Assembly (NCBI RefSeq): GCF_016785095.1
Contig: NZ_JAEKJB010000006.1
Location: 1 to 64,000 of the forward strand
Direction: 5' to 3'
From: Alloalcanivorax marinus
Lineage (GTDB): Bacteria > Pseudomonadota > Gammaproteobacteria > Pseudomonadales > Alcanivoracaceae
Length of the DNA: 64,000 nucleotides
Shown here: one piece after another, positions 55,422-64,000 of the stretch
How positions within the stretch are numbered: position 1 is the first letter of the stretch
How the letters are laid out: each line of letters begins with the position of its first letter
Notes under the pieces: generated by a model
The model's input: the letters and a program-made list of their open reading frames with translations, nothing else
Told to the model about the DNA's origin: nothing
Databases searched by the model: none
Made by a program: the position numbers and the translations under genes

Positions 55422-56438
55422 TCAGTGATAGCCGGCGTCGCCGGGGCGCACCTTGCCCCGGAACACATAGTAGGAAAACGCCGTGTACATGAGGATGAAC
55501 GGCACGATGAACAGCGCTCCCACCAGCGCGAAGCCCAGGCTCTGGGGCGGGGCCGCCGCCTGCCAGATATCGATGTTCGGGGGCAGGATGCGCGGCCAGC
55601 CGCTGATCGCCAGCCCGGCGTAGCCGAGAAACATCAGCAGCAGGGTCAATACGAACGGCGTCACCTGGGCGCCCCGGCGCAGCGCCCGCTGCATCAGCAC
55701 CATGGCCACCACCACCAGCGCCGGCACCGGCGCGAACCAGGGCAGATGGGGCAGGCTGAACCAGCGCTCGGCGATGGCCGGGTCGCGCAGCGGGGTCCAC
55801 ACGCTGACCACCACGATCGCCGCCAGCAGCCCCCAGGACAGCGGGCGCGCCAGCCGAGCCATGCGCGCCTGCAGCACGCCGTCGGTTTTCATGATCAGCC
55901 AGGTGCAGCCCAGCAGGGCGTAGGCGCACACCAGGCCCAGGCCGGTGAACAGTGGGAAGGGGGCGAGCCAGTCCAGCGGCCCGCCCAGGTAAACGCCGTT
56001 CTCCACCGGCAGGCCGCTGATGAAGGCGCCCAGCACCACGCCCTGGAAAAAAGTGGCGGTGAAGGAGCCGCCGATGAAGGCCTTGTCCCAGATCGCGCGT
56101 TCCCGTTCCCGGGCCTTGAAGCGGAACTCAAAGGCGATACCCCGGAAGATCAGTCCCAGCAGCATCAACACCAGGGGAATATAAAGAGCGGTCAGCACCA
56201 CCGAGTAGACCACCGGGAAGGCCGCCAGCAGACCGGCGCCGCCCAGTACCAGCCAGGTTTCGTTGCCGTCCCACACCGGCGCCACCGTGTTCATGGCCAC
56301 ATCACGATGGTGTTTGTCCGGCAACCAGGGATAGAGGATGCCGATGCCGAGATCAAAGCCGTCCATCAGCACGTACATCATGACCCCGAAACCGATGATC
56401 AGGGCCCAAAGCAACGGCAGATCGATACCCATGTTCAC
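55422..56438 (-). CDS. cioB: Cyanide-insensitive quinol oxidase subunit II
   Basis: This 338-residue polytopic subunit belongs to the CydB/CioB family. It begins MNMGIDLPLLWALIIGFGVMMYVLMDGFDLGIGIL and has VWDGNETWLVLGGAGLLAAFPVVYS, FRGIAFEFRFK and an FILMYTAFSYYVFRGKV end. It pairs with CioA in the inner membrane. Start overlaps the cioA stop by ATGA. Confidence 0.95.
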   Translation of the reverse strand: MNMGIDLPLLWALIIGFGVMMYVLMDGFDLGIGILYPWLPDKHHRDVAMNTVAPVWDGNETWLVLGGAGLLAAFPVVYSVVLTALYIPLVLMLLGLIFRGIAFEFRFKARERERAIWDKAFIGGSFTATFFQGVVLGAFISGLPVENGVYLGGPLDWLAPFPLFTGLGLVCAYALLGCTWLIMKTDGVLQARMARLARPLSWGLLAAIVVVSVWTPLRDPAIAERWFSLPHLPWFAPVPALVVVAMVLMQRALRRGAQVTPFVLTLLLMFLGYAGLAISGWPRILPPNIDIWQAAAPPQSLGFALVGALFIVPFILMYTAFSYYVFRGKVRPGDAGYH

Positions 56439-57844
56439 TGCTCCTCCGCCACCGCGGACAGCGGCCGCATGGCATGTCGTTGTTGGCCCGGCCCGCCGGG
56501 CGTCGTGCCGGTGCCTTCCTCGGCCACCGGTCCCTTGCGCACCAGCCGCAGCACATAGGCGATGCCGGCGCCGAACACGAACAGATAGACCACCACGAAC
56601 AGAGCCAGTGACAACGCCAGAGTGGCCGGCGCGTGCGGCGAAACCGCGTCACCGGTGCGCAGCAGCCCCTGTACCACCCAGGGCTGGCGACCGATCTCGG
56701 TGGTGTACCAGCCGGCCAGGATCGCCACCAGCCCGGCCGGGCCCATGGCCAGGGCGAAGCGCAGGAACGCCCGCGACCGATAGAGCCGGCCCCGCCGGCG
56801 CAGCAGCAGACCGAGCCCGCCGAGCAGGATCATCAGCAGCCCCAGCCCGACCATCACCCGGAACGACCAGAACACCACGGTGGCGTTGGGCCGGTCCTCG
56901 GCGGGAAAGTCCTTCAGGCCGGGGATGGTGCCATCCCAACTGTGGGTCAGGATGAGGCTGCCCAGGCGCGGCACGCCGACCGCGAAGCGGGTGGTCTCCG
57001 CCGCCATGTCCGGCCAGCCGAACAGCAGCAGCGGAAAGCCCTCGCCGGGCTCGCTTTCACCGCCCCAATGGCCCTCCATGGCCGCCACCTTGGCGGGCTG
57101 GTGCTTCAGGGTGTTGAGGCCGTGCAGATCGCCGATCAGGGCCTGCACCGGTGCCACCACCAGCACCATCCACAGGGCCATGGAGAACATCTTGCGGACC
57201 GCCGGCGCGTCATTGCCGCGCAGCAGATGCCAGGCCGCCGACGCGCCCACGAACAGAGCCGTGGCCAGGAACGCCGCCACCGACATGTGCAACAGGCGGT
57301 AGGGGAAGGAGGGATTGAAGATCACCGCCAGCCAGTCGGTGGGCACCACCCGACCGTCGATGATCTCGAAGCCCTGGGGCGTCTGCATCCAGCTGTTGGA
57401 GGCCAGAATCCAGAACGCGGAGATCAGGGTGCCCACCGCCACCGCCAGGGTGGACAGGAAATGCAGCCCCGGGCCCACCCGGTTCCAACCGAACAGCATC
57501 ACGCCGAGAAAGCCGGCTTCCAGGAAAAAGGCGGTGAGCACCTCGTAGGCCAGTAACGGGCCGGTAATGCCGCCGGCGAACTCCGAGAAAAAGCTCCAGT
57601 TGGTGCCGAACTGGTAGGCCATCACCAGGCCGGAGACCACGCCCATGCCGAAATTCACCGCGAAGATACGGGCCCAGAAATGGTAGAGATCCCGATACAG
57701 GGGCTTGCGGGTATACAGCCACAGCCCCTCGAGCACCGCCAGATAGCTCGCCAGGCCAATGGTGATGGCGGGAAAAATGATGTGGAAGGAGATGGTGAAC
57801 CCGAACTGGACGCGGGCCAGATCAAGGGCCAGTGAGTCCGGCAT
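56435..57844 (-). CDS. cioA: Cyanide-insensitive quinol oxidase subunit I
   Basis: This 469-residue CydA-family subunit binds haems and quinol and reduces oxygen without pumping protons. Landmarks are LARVQFGFTISFHIIFPAITIGLA (haem ligand His), AYQFGTNWSFFSEFAGGITGPLLAYE, the GWxTTEIGRQPWVVQG motif near 390-400, and a short Q-loop. The short loop and DUF2474 partner favour the Cio type over E. coli bd-I. Redox control by RegBA is plausible by precedent. Confidence 0.93.
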   Translation of the reverse strand: MPDSLALDLARVQFGFTISFHIIFPAITIGLASYLAVLEGLWLYTRKPLYRDLYHFWARIFAVNFGMGVVSGLVMAYQFGTNWSFFSEFAGGITGPLLAYEVLTAFFLEAGFLGVMLFGWNRVGPGLHFLSTLAVAVGTLISAFWILASNSWMQTPQGFEIIDGRVVPTDWLAVIFNPSFPYRLLHMSVAAFLATALFVGASAAWHLLRGNDAPAVRKMFSMALWMVLVVAPVQALIGDLHGLNTLKHQPAKVAAMEGHWGGESEPGEGFPLLLFGWPDMAAETTRFAVGVPRLGSLILTHSWDGTIPGLKDFPAEDRPNATVVFWSFRVMVGLGLLMILLGGLGLLLRRRGRLYRSRAFLRFALAMGPAGLVAILAGWYTTEIGRQPWVVQGLLRTGDAVSPHAPATLALSLALFVVVYLFVFGAGIAYVLRLVRKGPVAEEGTGTTPGGPGQQRHAMRPLSAVAEEQ

Positions 57845-57963
57845 GGCTGCCTCCCGGCGTGGTTGGTGGCGAACACCATGCTAGGCGGCGCGGCGGTGCC
57901 GCCGCGATTAGGCAAATCGCCCTTGGGCGGTTTGTCCTTGGGCGAAATGTCCCGGGGCGCGGG

Positions 57964-58506
57964 TCAGAGGCGCAGCATCGGCAGGGGCCGCCAGGGCCGG
58001 GTAAACAACTGTCGGGCGGTCAGGGAGGCGAGCAGGGCGTGGAAGCCGGCGTTGGGGAAGCGGCGGTGGATCTCGCGCAGCCGTTCCCGGGATACGCCAA
58101 ACCGCACCAGCCCCAGGGAAACATCGATCCAGTCGGCGCGGCGGAAGGCTTCCACCAGGCTGTCCCGGCCCTGGCCGGAGGTGGTGATCTTGTGGTGATC
58201 AAGCACCATGGCGTGGATTTCGTCGCGCCACGCCTCCAGACCGTGCTCGGTGAGGTAGTGGCAGGCCAGCCGGGCGGAAGGCGCCAGGTAGTCGAAGGTG
58301 CCCGCCAGCCAGATGCCGGCGTCGTGGAAAAAGCCGGCCAGCTCCACCTTGCGCAGATCGTCGCCGCTCAGCGGGCGCTGGGCGGCCACCAGGTTGATCA
58401 CCCGGTAAACGTGGTTGCGGTAGGGCGTCTGGTCGCGACCGAAACGCTCCGCGTACTGATCGAACAGGCCGTCCAGTTCCGGCAGTTCGGTGATCAACCT
58501 TCTCAT
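57964..58506 (-). CDS. HD-domain protein
   Basis: This 180-residue protein has an HD phosphohydrolase-like helical core: NHVYRVINLV (His32), KVELAGFFHDAGIW (HD at 61-62), HAMVLDHHKI and RRADWIDVSLGLVRFG. The metal-binding His/Asp set looks complete. It resembles HD proteins seen beside signalling or lipid genes; the substrate is unknown. The start at 58506 begins MRRLITELPEL. It is divergent from the GntR gene. Confidence 0.82.
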   Translation of the reverse strand: MRRLITELPELDGLFDQYAERFGRDQTPYRNHVYRVINLVAAQRPLSGDDLRKVELAGFFHDAGIWLAGTFDYLAPSARLACHYLTEHGLEAWRDEIHAMVLDHHKITTSGQGRDSLVEAFRRADWIDVSLGLVRFGVSRERLREIHRRFPNAGFHALLASLTARQLFTRPWRPLPMLRL

Positions 58507-58641
58507 TGTTGTCCTTGGCGGCCCGGCCGCCCGACTGCATTCCTTTATTACCCGCAATTAACCACGCCCGGCTTTGGATGTCATTGGGCGCGTCGGCAAA
58601 TTTCGCACCATGGTACCCGCCGGCGGTGCCCCGCCGGTCCC

Positions 58642-58697
58642 TTGGTGGGCTGGGTGGATTGTTTTATAGTCGGACAATCGTGGAAATTGTTGGACAA
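58642..58697 (+). promoter_or_regulatory. Promoter and likely self-operator of the GntR gene
   Basis: TTGGTG (58642-58647), a 17-bp spacer and TATAGT (58665-58670) form a sigma70-like promoter. The palindrome TTGT-TGG-ACAA (58687-58697), of the form used by FadR/FCD-type GntR repressors, and a half site GGACAAT (58672-58678) lie between the -10 and the ATG, so autorepression is likely. Confidence 0.55.
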
Positions 58698-58700
58698 AGC

Positions 58701-59396
58701 ATGACGTTCAAAGCCAGGGAAAGCCTCTCCGAACAGATCGCCGGCCACCTGGCCGGGCAGATCATCCGTGGTGAGATGCTGGCCGGAGACCGGATTCAGG
58801 AGCTGCGCGTGGCCGGTGAGCTGGAGGTCAGCCGGGGCTCGGTGCGCGAAGCGCTGCTGATTCTTCAACGCCGCCACCTGATCGATATCCTGCCGCGCCG
58901 GGGCGCGGTGGTGAAGGACATGTCCGAGTCCCATGTACGCGGGCTCTACGAACTGATCCAGGTGCTGCTCGGCCTGGTCATCCGCAAGGCCATCAAGAAC
59001 GTGCGCGAGGAGGATCTGGACCCGATTATCGCGCTGATCCACGAGCTTCAGGTGGCCGCCTCCGACCGTGATGTGGAGCGCTTCTTCGACCTCAGCTTCC
59101 AGTTCCTGGAGCACGCCTACCCGTTCGCCCGCAATGCCTTCGTGGAGGAGGTGCTCACCGACCTGCACCCGGCCCTGCAGCGCACCTACTTCATGGCCCT
59201 GCATCTGGACGGCGACGAAATGAAGGAATGTCTGTCCTTCTTCAAGGCGTTGGTGGAAACCATCTTCCGGCGCGACGTGCGCTCGGCCCTGGAAATCATC
59301 CGTGAATTCGCCGAACGGCAGTCCGAGCTGGTGCAGGAATCCATCACCCGGGCCCGCCAGATCGAGGCCGCCTGGCGCGGTCGCCGCAACCGCTAG
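58701..59396 (+). CDS. GntR-family regulator, FadR/FCD subfamily
   Basis: This 231-residue regulator has an N-terminal GntR winged helix (about 8-72: LSEQIAGHLAGQIIRGEMLAGDRIQELRVAGELEVSRGSVREALLILQRRHLIDILPRRGAVV) and an all-helical FCD ligand domain (about 85-225, with ELIQVLLGLVIRKA and FFDLSFQFLEHAY). Such proteins sense organic acids or fatty-acid derivatives. The target is unknown; neither neighbour is an obvious catabolic gene. The ATG at 58701 is the only start that keeps the domain intact. Confidence 0.9.
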   Translation: MTFKARESLSEQIAGHLAGQIIRGEMLAGDRIQELRVAGELEVSRGSVREALLILQRRHLIDILPRRGAVVKDMSESHVRGLYELIQVLLGLVIRKAIKNVREEDLDPIIALIHELQVAASDRDVERFFDLSFQFLEHAYPFARNAFVEEVLTDLHPALQRTYFMALHLDGDEMKECLSFFKALVETIFRRDVRSALEIIREFAERQSELVQESITRARQIEAAWRGRRNR

Positions 59397-59426
59397 TGGC
59401 GCTTCCCCGCGACAGCCGCGCCCGCC

Positions 59427-60707
59427 CTATAGCAGCCACGCCAGTGCCAGCCCGGTGCCCAGGGCCGCGCCCATGGGCAGCAGGATCGAGCGTCCCAGGC
59501 GCCCGCCGCCGATGAACAGCGCCATGCCGGTCTTGACCAGGTTATTGACCACCGCCGCCAGCACGATGGCGGTGACGGCGGTTGAGGTACTCAGCCCCTG
59601 TCGGGACAGCCGGGTCAGCGACAGGGTGATGGCGTCCACGTCGGTGATCCCGGAGGTGGCGGCAAGCAGATAGACCCCGGCATCGCCCAGCCAATCCCGC
59701 AGCAGCGCGCCCAGCGACAGGATCGCCAGCAGCAGCAGGCCGAAGAACAACGCCGATTTCAGTTCCAGAGGGTTCTGTTTGAGCGCCGGCTGGCCAACGC
59801 TGATGTCGTCGCGATGACGCAGCGTGATGACCAGCGCCGAGCCATACAGCAGCGCGGCCATGGCCAGGATCGGCGCGGCCAGCGCCGGCAGCAGCTCGCG
59901 GTTGAGCAGCAGGCAGTAAACCAGGATGCGAGGGAACATGGTGCCGCAGGCCAGCAGGATGCCGGCGGCCAGCAGTGGTGACAGCGCCGGGGTGCGCCGC
60001 GCCAGGCGGGCGAAATGCAAGGTCAGCGCGGTGGAGGAACTGAGCCCGGCGAACACGCTGGTGAACAGCAATCCCCGGCGGGTGCCGCCCACCTTCACCG
60101 CGAAATACCCCAGGAAGGAGATCGAGGCGATCAGCACCACCATCCACCAGATCTCGTAGGGGTTGACCATGCCGCCCGGGCCGTAGCCCTGGTTCGGCAG
60201 TAGCGGCAGCACCACCACCGAGATCAACAGCAGTTTGAGGGCCGCGTCCAGTTCCCGCTCTTCCAGCTTGCGCAGCAGATCGTGCGCCTCTTTCTTGTTG
60301 TCCAGCACGATGGTGGTGACCACCGCCACCGCGGCCGCCACCGTCGGGCTCCCCAGTACCGCCAGGGCACCCACCAGGAAGGTCAGCAGCAGGCCGATCA
60401 GGCCGGTGATGCTGTAATCATCGACCCGGTAGGCGCGCAGGCCGGAGGCCAGGGTGGCGATGGCGGCCAGGGTGGCGAAGGCGATCGGCAGCAGGGGCTT
60501 TCCGGTATACGGCACCAGCACCGCGCAAACGCCGCCGAGCAGCCCCACCAGGGCATGGGTGCGCACCCCGGCCACCCGCTGGCCGGCGGTCTGCTCCCGG
60601 TCCCGCCAGCCGCGTTGAATCCCCACCAGCAGCCCGAGAATGAGCGCCAGCCCGAGCCGAATCAGCAGGGTGGTCTCGGCGGGCAGATCGTTGACGAATT
60701 GGTCCAT
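59427..60707 (-). CDS. MgtC/SapB - DUF4010 membrane protein
   Basis: This 426-residue polytopic membrane protein has an N-terminal MgtC/SapB-like domain (LALILGLLVGIQRGWRDREQTAGQRVAGVRTHALVGLLGGV, Arg/Asp in the family place) and a C-terminal DUF4010 region (FAGLSSSTALTLHFARLAR, GITDVDAITLSLTRLSR, AIVLAAVVNNLVKTGMALFIGG). MgtC proteins modulate magnesium/phosphate homeostasis; the function of the DUF4010 fusion type is not established. The start at 60707 is preferred over an upstream ATG at 60743 that adds polar residues. Confidence 0.88.
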   Translation of the reverse strand: MDQFVNDLPAETTLLIRLGLALILGLLVGIQRGWRDREQTAGQRVAGVRTHALVGLLGGVCAVLVPYTGKPLLPIAFATLAAIATLASGLRAYRVDDYSITGLIGLLLTFLVGALAVLGSPTVAAAVAVVTTIVLDNKKEAHDLLRKLEERELDAALKLLLISVVVLPLLPNQGYGPGGMVNPYEIWWMVVLIASISFLGYFAVKVGGTRRGLLFTSVFAGLSSSTALTLHFARLARRTPALSPLLAAGILLACGTMFPRILVYCLLLNRELLPALAAPILAMAALLYGSALVITLRHRDDISVGQPALKQNPLELKSALFFGLLLLAILSLGALLRDWLGDAGVYLLAATSGITDVDAITLSLTRLSRQGLSTSTAVTAIVLAAVVNNLVKTGMALFIGGGRLGRSILLPMGAALGTGLALAWLL

Positions 60708-60821
60708 GGGGGTCCCGTATGGCCGGCGGTGACAAGGGCTCACTATAACCGCCGGGCGGCCATCATGGGCGTCCGGTCGTCATCGCCGCCGGGCCGGGGT
60801 CAATAAAGCCGCCGCCGGGGC

Positions 60822-60850
60822 TTGCCAGGGGCGCCCTGTCTGCCTAGAAT
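60822..60850 (+). promoter_or_regulatory. Sigma70 promoter of tRNA-Val
   Basis: TTGCCA (60822-60827), 17 bp and TAGAAT (60845-60850) lie 13 bp before the mature tRNA 5' end. Confidence 0.8.
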
Positions 60851-60863
60851 TGCGCCCCTCTGC

Positions 60864-60940
60864 AGGCACGTAGCTCAGTTGGTTAGAGCACCACCTTGAC
60901 ATGGTGGGGGTCGGTGGTTCGAATCCACTCGTGCCTACCA
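60864..60940 (+). tRNA. tRNA-Val (anticodon GAC)
   Basis: The 77-nt cloverleaf has acceptor stem AGGCACG/CGTGCCT and D-arm AGCTCAGTTGGTTAGAGC. The anticodon stem is CCACC/GGTGG, and the loop TTGACAT gives anticodon GAC at 60898-60900. The T-loop is TTCGAAT and CCA is encoded at the 3' end. Confidence 0.97.
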
Positions 60941-60990
60941 GTTCTTTTCGCGCCATTCTCCAGGTTTGCACTGCTCCGTGCCCCGGTGGG

Positions 60991-61019
60991 TTTACGGCTG
61001 GCGGGGCGTGACCTAGAAT
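60991..61019 (+). promoter_or_regulatory. infC: Sigma70 promoter of infC
   Basis: TTTACG (60991-60996), 17 bp and TAGAAT (61014-61019) lie 71 bp before the infC ATT codon, giving a leader of about 65 nt. thrS, the common upstream gene, is absent. Confidence 0.65.
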
Positions 61020-61090
61020 ATCCGGCTATCCATAAGGATGGCGCGGGCCCGGAAGGGCCATGTTCGAATAACTAACCGGAGGTTCACGAC

Positions 61091-61633
61091 ATTAAGCGTG
61101 GAGGCAAGGGCCGCGAGCAGCGGGCCAGAATCAATCAGCAAATCCAGGCGTCCCAGGTTCGTCTGATCGACCCTGACGGCGAACAAGTCGGCATCGTGCC
61201 CCTCGAGGAAGCCCTCGAGCAGGCCAGTGGCAAGCAGCTGGATCTGGTGGAAATCTCTCCCGACGCGGAACCGCCGGTGTGCCGGATCATGGATTACGGC
61301 AAGCATCTGTTCGAACAGAAGCAGAAGGCGAGGGAGTCGCGTAAGAAAACGCGTCAGACTCAGCTTAAGGAAATCAAATTCCGTCCCGGCACCGATTCCG
61401 GCGACTATGAGGTGAAACTGCGTAACCTCAAGCGCTTTCTGGAAGCCGGCGACAAGACCAAGGTCACCGTGCGTTTCCGCGGTCGTGAAATGGCTCACCA
61501 GGAGCTGGGTCGCGAACTGCTGGAACGGGTGGAGGCCGATCTCGCGGAGCATGGCTCCGTGGAGCAACGCCCGAACATGGAAGGGCGCCAGATGATCATG
61601 GTGCTCAGCCCGGGCAGCAAGAAGAAGAAATAG
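61091..61633 (+). CDS. infC: Translation initiation factor IF-3, ATT start
   Basis: This 180-residue factor promotes start-codon fidelity and subunit dissociation. The frame starts at ATT 61091, read as (M)[18 protein letters not shown], with GGAGG about 9 bases upstream. This fits the known AUU-start autoregulation of infC, in which IF-3 discriminates against its own start codon. The N-terminal domain ([14 protein letters not shown]), a basic linker ([26 protein letters not shown]) and the C-terminal domain ([27 protein letters not shown]) are intact. A GTG or ATG start within would delete conserved sequence. Confidence 0.96.
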   Translation: MKRGGKGREQRARINQQIQASQVRLIDPDGEQVGIVPLEEALEQASGKQLDLVEISPDAEPPVCRIMDYGKHLFEQKQKARESRKKTRQTQLKEIKFRPGTDSGDYEVKLRNLKRFLEAGDKTKVTVRFRGREMAHQELGRELLERVEADLAEHGSVEQRPNMEGRQMIMVLSPGSKKKK

Positions 61634-61686
61634 CCGGCTCGCCGGTTGTTTCCGTTTCAATCACACACGAACTTGAGATAGGTACC

Positions 61687-61881
61687 ATGCCCAAGATCAA
61701 GACAAACCGCGGGGCCGCAAAGCGTTTCAAGAAAACCGCCTCCGGTTTCAAGCGTAAGCAGGCATTCAAAAACCACATCCTGACGAAGAAGTCGGCCAAG
61801 ACCATTCGTCATCTGCGTCCGCGCACCCAGGTCCACGAAGCTGACGTGGCACTGGTCAAGCGCATGATGCCCTACACCTGA
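61687..61881 (+). CDS. rpmI: 50S ribosomal protein L35
   Basis: This 64-residue basic ribosomal protein begins [27 protein letters not shown] and ends in [24 protein letters not shown]. It lies 53 bp after infC and 26 bp before rplT. In enterobacteria L20 represses this pair through the rpmI leader; a small CCGG-CTCG-CCGG hairpin is visible after the infC stop, but the full pseudoknot cannot be judged by eye. Confidence 0.98.
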   Translation: MPKIKTNRGAAKRFKKTASGFKRKQAFKNHILTKKSAKTIRHLRPRTQVHEADVALVKRMMPYT

Positions 61882-61907
61882 TATACCGGTTTTTGGAGGT
61901 CTGAATA

Positions 61908-62267
61908 ATGGCTCGAGTAAAGCGTGGTGTGCAGGCGCGTCGCCGGCACAAGAAAGTTCTCAAGCAAGCCAAGGGTTACTACGGTGCCCGCAGTCGCGTT
62001 TACCGCGTGGCGATTCAGGCGGTCATCAAGGCCGGCCAGTACGCCTACCGGGACCGCAAGGTACGCAAGCGTCAGTTCCGTCGTCTCTGGATCGTGCGGA
62101 TCAACGCGGCGGCGCGTCTCAACGGCCTGTCCTACAGCCGTATGATCGACGGCCTGAAAAAGGCGTCCATCGAGATCGACCGTAAGGTACTGGCGGACCT
62201 GGCGGTTCGTGATCAGGTGGCTTTTGGCGCTTTGGCGGAAAAAGCCAAAGCGAGTCTCGCCGCCTGA
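61908..62267 (+). CDS. rplT: 50S ribosomal protein L20
   Basis: This 119-residue 23S-binding protein begins [30 protein letters not shown] and ends in the conserved globular half ([31 protein letters not shown]). A TTTTTGGAGG ribosome site precedes it. A terminator lies about 43 bp downstream of its stop. Confidence 0.98.
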   Translation: MARVKRGVQARRRHKKVLKQAKGYYGARSRVYRVAIQAVIKAGQYAYRDRKVRKRQFRRLWIVRINAAARLNGLSYSRMIDGLKKASIEIDRKVLADLAVRDQVAFGALAEKAKASLAA

Positions 62268-62290
62268 GCCGACTGTCGGTCAGTCCGTAA

Positions 62291-63412
<1,122 letters not shown>

Positions 63413-63447
63413 GTCCACCACGCCACGGAATCCGAGGATAACCAAGA

Positions 63448-64000
63448 ATGCGTTTCAACGAAGCCTGGTTGCGGGAATGGGTCAATCCCGACATCGACAC
63501 CGACACCCTGGTCCACCAACTGACCATGGCCGGCCTGGAAGTGGATGCCGTGGAACCGGCGGCCGCCCCCTTCACCGGCGTGGTGGTGGGCGAGATCGTC
63601 AGCTGCCAGCCACACCCGGACGCCGACAAACTGCGTCTGTGCCAAGTCAGCGATGGCGAAACCACCTTTCCGGTGGTATGCGGCGCGCCCAATGCCCGCG
63701 AGGGCCTCAAGGCGCCGTTCGCCAAGGTCGGCGCGCAACTGCCCGGCGACCTCAAGATCAAGAAAGCCAAGCTGCGCGGTCAGCCCTCCGAGGGCATGCT
63801 CTGCGGCGGTTCGGAACTGGGCCTGGAAGACCTGATCGACGGCCTGCTGGAGCTGCCGGCGGACGCGCCGGTGGGCGCCGACATCCGCGCCTGGCTGAAC
63901 CTGGATGACACCGTCATCGAGGTGGACCTGACCCCCAACCGGGCGGATTGCCTGAGCCTGCGCGGCATCGCCCGGGAAGTGGGCGTGCTCAACCGGGCCG
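63448..64000 (+). CDS. pheT: Phenylalanyl-tRNA synthetase beta subunit (cut by window edge)
   Basis: The first 184 residues of PheT are visible: [21 protein letters not shown], the tRNA-binding (EMAP-II-like) domain ([44 protein letters not shown]) and the start of the B3/B4 region ([15 protein letters not shown]). The gene runs off the right edge; the editing domain is not visible. Confidence 0.97.
   Translation, partial: MRFNEAWLREWVNPDIDTDTLVHQLTMAGLEVDAVEPAAAPFTGVVVGEIVSCQPHPDADKLRLCQVSDGETTFPVVCGAPNAREGLKAPFAKVGAQLPGDLKIKKAKLRGQPSEGMLCGGSELGLEDLIDGLLELPADAPVGADIRAWLNLDDTVIEVDLTPNRADCLSLRGIAREVGVLNRA

Overview
The window is GC-rich chromosomal DNA of a gammaproteobacterium. Gene order closely follows Pseudomonas in several housekeeping blocks: aspS-yebC-ruvCAB-ybgC-tolQRAB-pal-cpoB-queE-queC-tRNA-Lys, nadA...bepA-tusA-like-perM-bcp-dapA-bamC-MBL-purC, and infC-rpmI-rplT-pheST. 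The TAGGAGCGAC-type intergenic palindromes and the mix of marine-type genes fit an Alcanivorax/Alloalcanivorax-like organism; that genus is an inference. About 66 protein genes, two tRNAs (Lys-UUU, Val-GAC) and many intergenic repeats are supported.

Layout. 1-7.2 kb: tail of an IS110-type transposase at the edge, a lipoprotein phosphoesterase, panB, recQ, chrA, then a 0.5-kb block holding two long hairpin repeats. 7.2-12 kb: TetR regulator with an AidB-like acyl-CoA dehydrogenase, a small globin, and a divergent ParA/DUF4062 pair. 12-23.5 kb: proS, a hot-dog thioesterase, and on the minus strand the redox two-component pair regBA followed by tamAB (outer-membrane assembly), plus a methyltransferase, a PA4642-like protein and an HU-family protein. 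23.5-35.2 kb: aspS, yebC, the Holliday-junction genes ruvCAB, the whole Tol-Pal envelope operon, two queuosine genes and tRNA-Lys. 35.2-35.8 kb: an unusual non-coding element with inverted ends. 35.8-42.3 kb: a six-gene overlapping light/UV-response operon (DUF523-DUF1722, LitR/CarH-like MerR regulator, photolyase, FAD oxidoreductase, DUF1365, Cfa-type methyltransferase) behind a TGTACA-N12-TGTACA operator. 42.4-54.9 kb: nadA, an iron-regulated AraC/TonB-receptor pair inserted in an otherwise conserved block, bepA through purC, and serA. 55-60.7 kb: an AT-rich gap with a DnaA box, the cyanide-insensitive oxidase genes cioAB with a 49-aa DUF2474 partner, an HD protein, a GntR regulator and an MgtC/DUF4010 membrane protein. 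60.8-64 kb: tRNA-Val and the infC operon, infC starting with ATT.

The most striking unexplained structure is a dispersed family of five long stem-loop elements (near 6.7, 7.0, 21.6, 35.3 and 49.8 kb). Each has perfect or near-perfect 27-31 bp arms. The outer arm sequence differs from copy to copy while staying self-complementary, and four of the five have a loop of exactly 53 nt with a recognisable shared loop sequence (the fifth has the same loop with an 81-bp insertion). A second, separate REP/BIME-like family (TAGGAGCGAC...GTCGCGA) sits at other intergenic sites. No CRISPR array, prophage or integrative element was seen.
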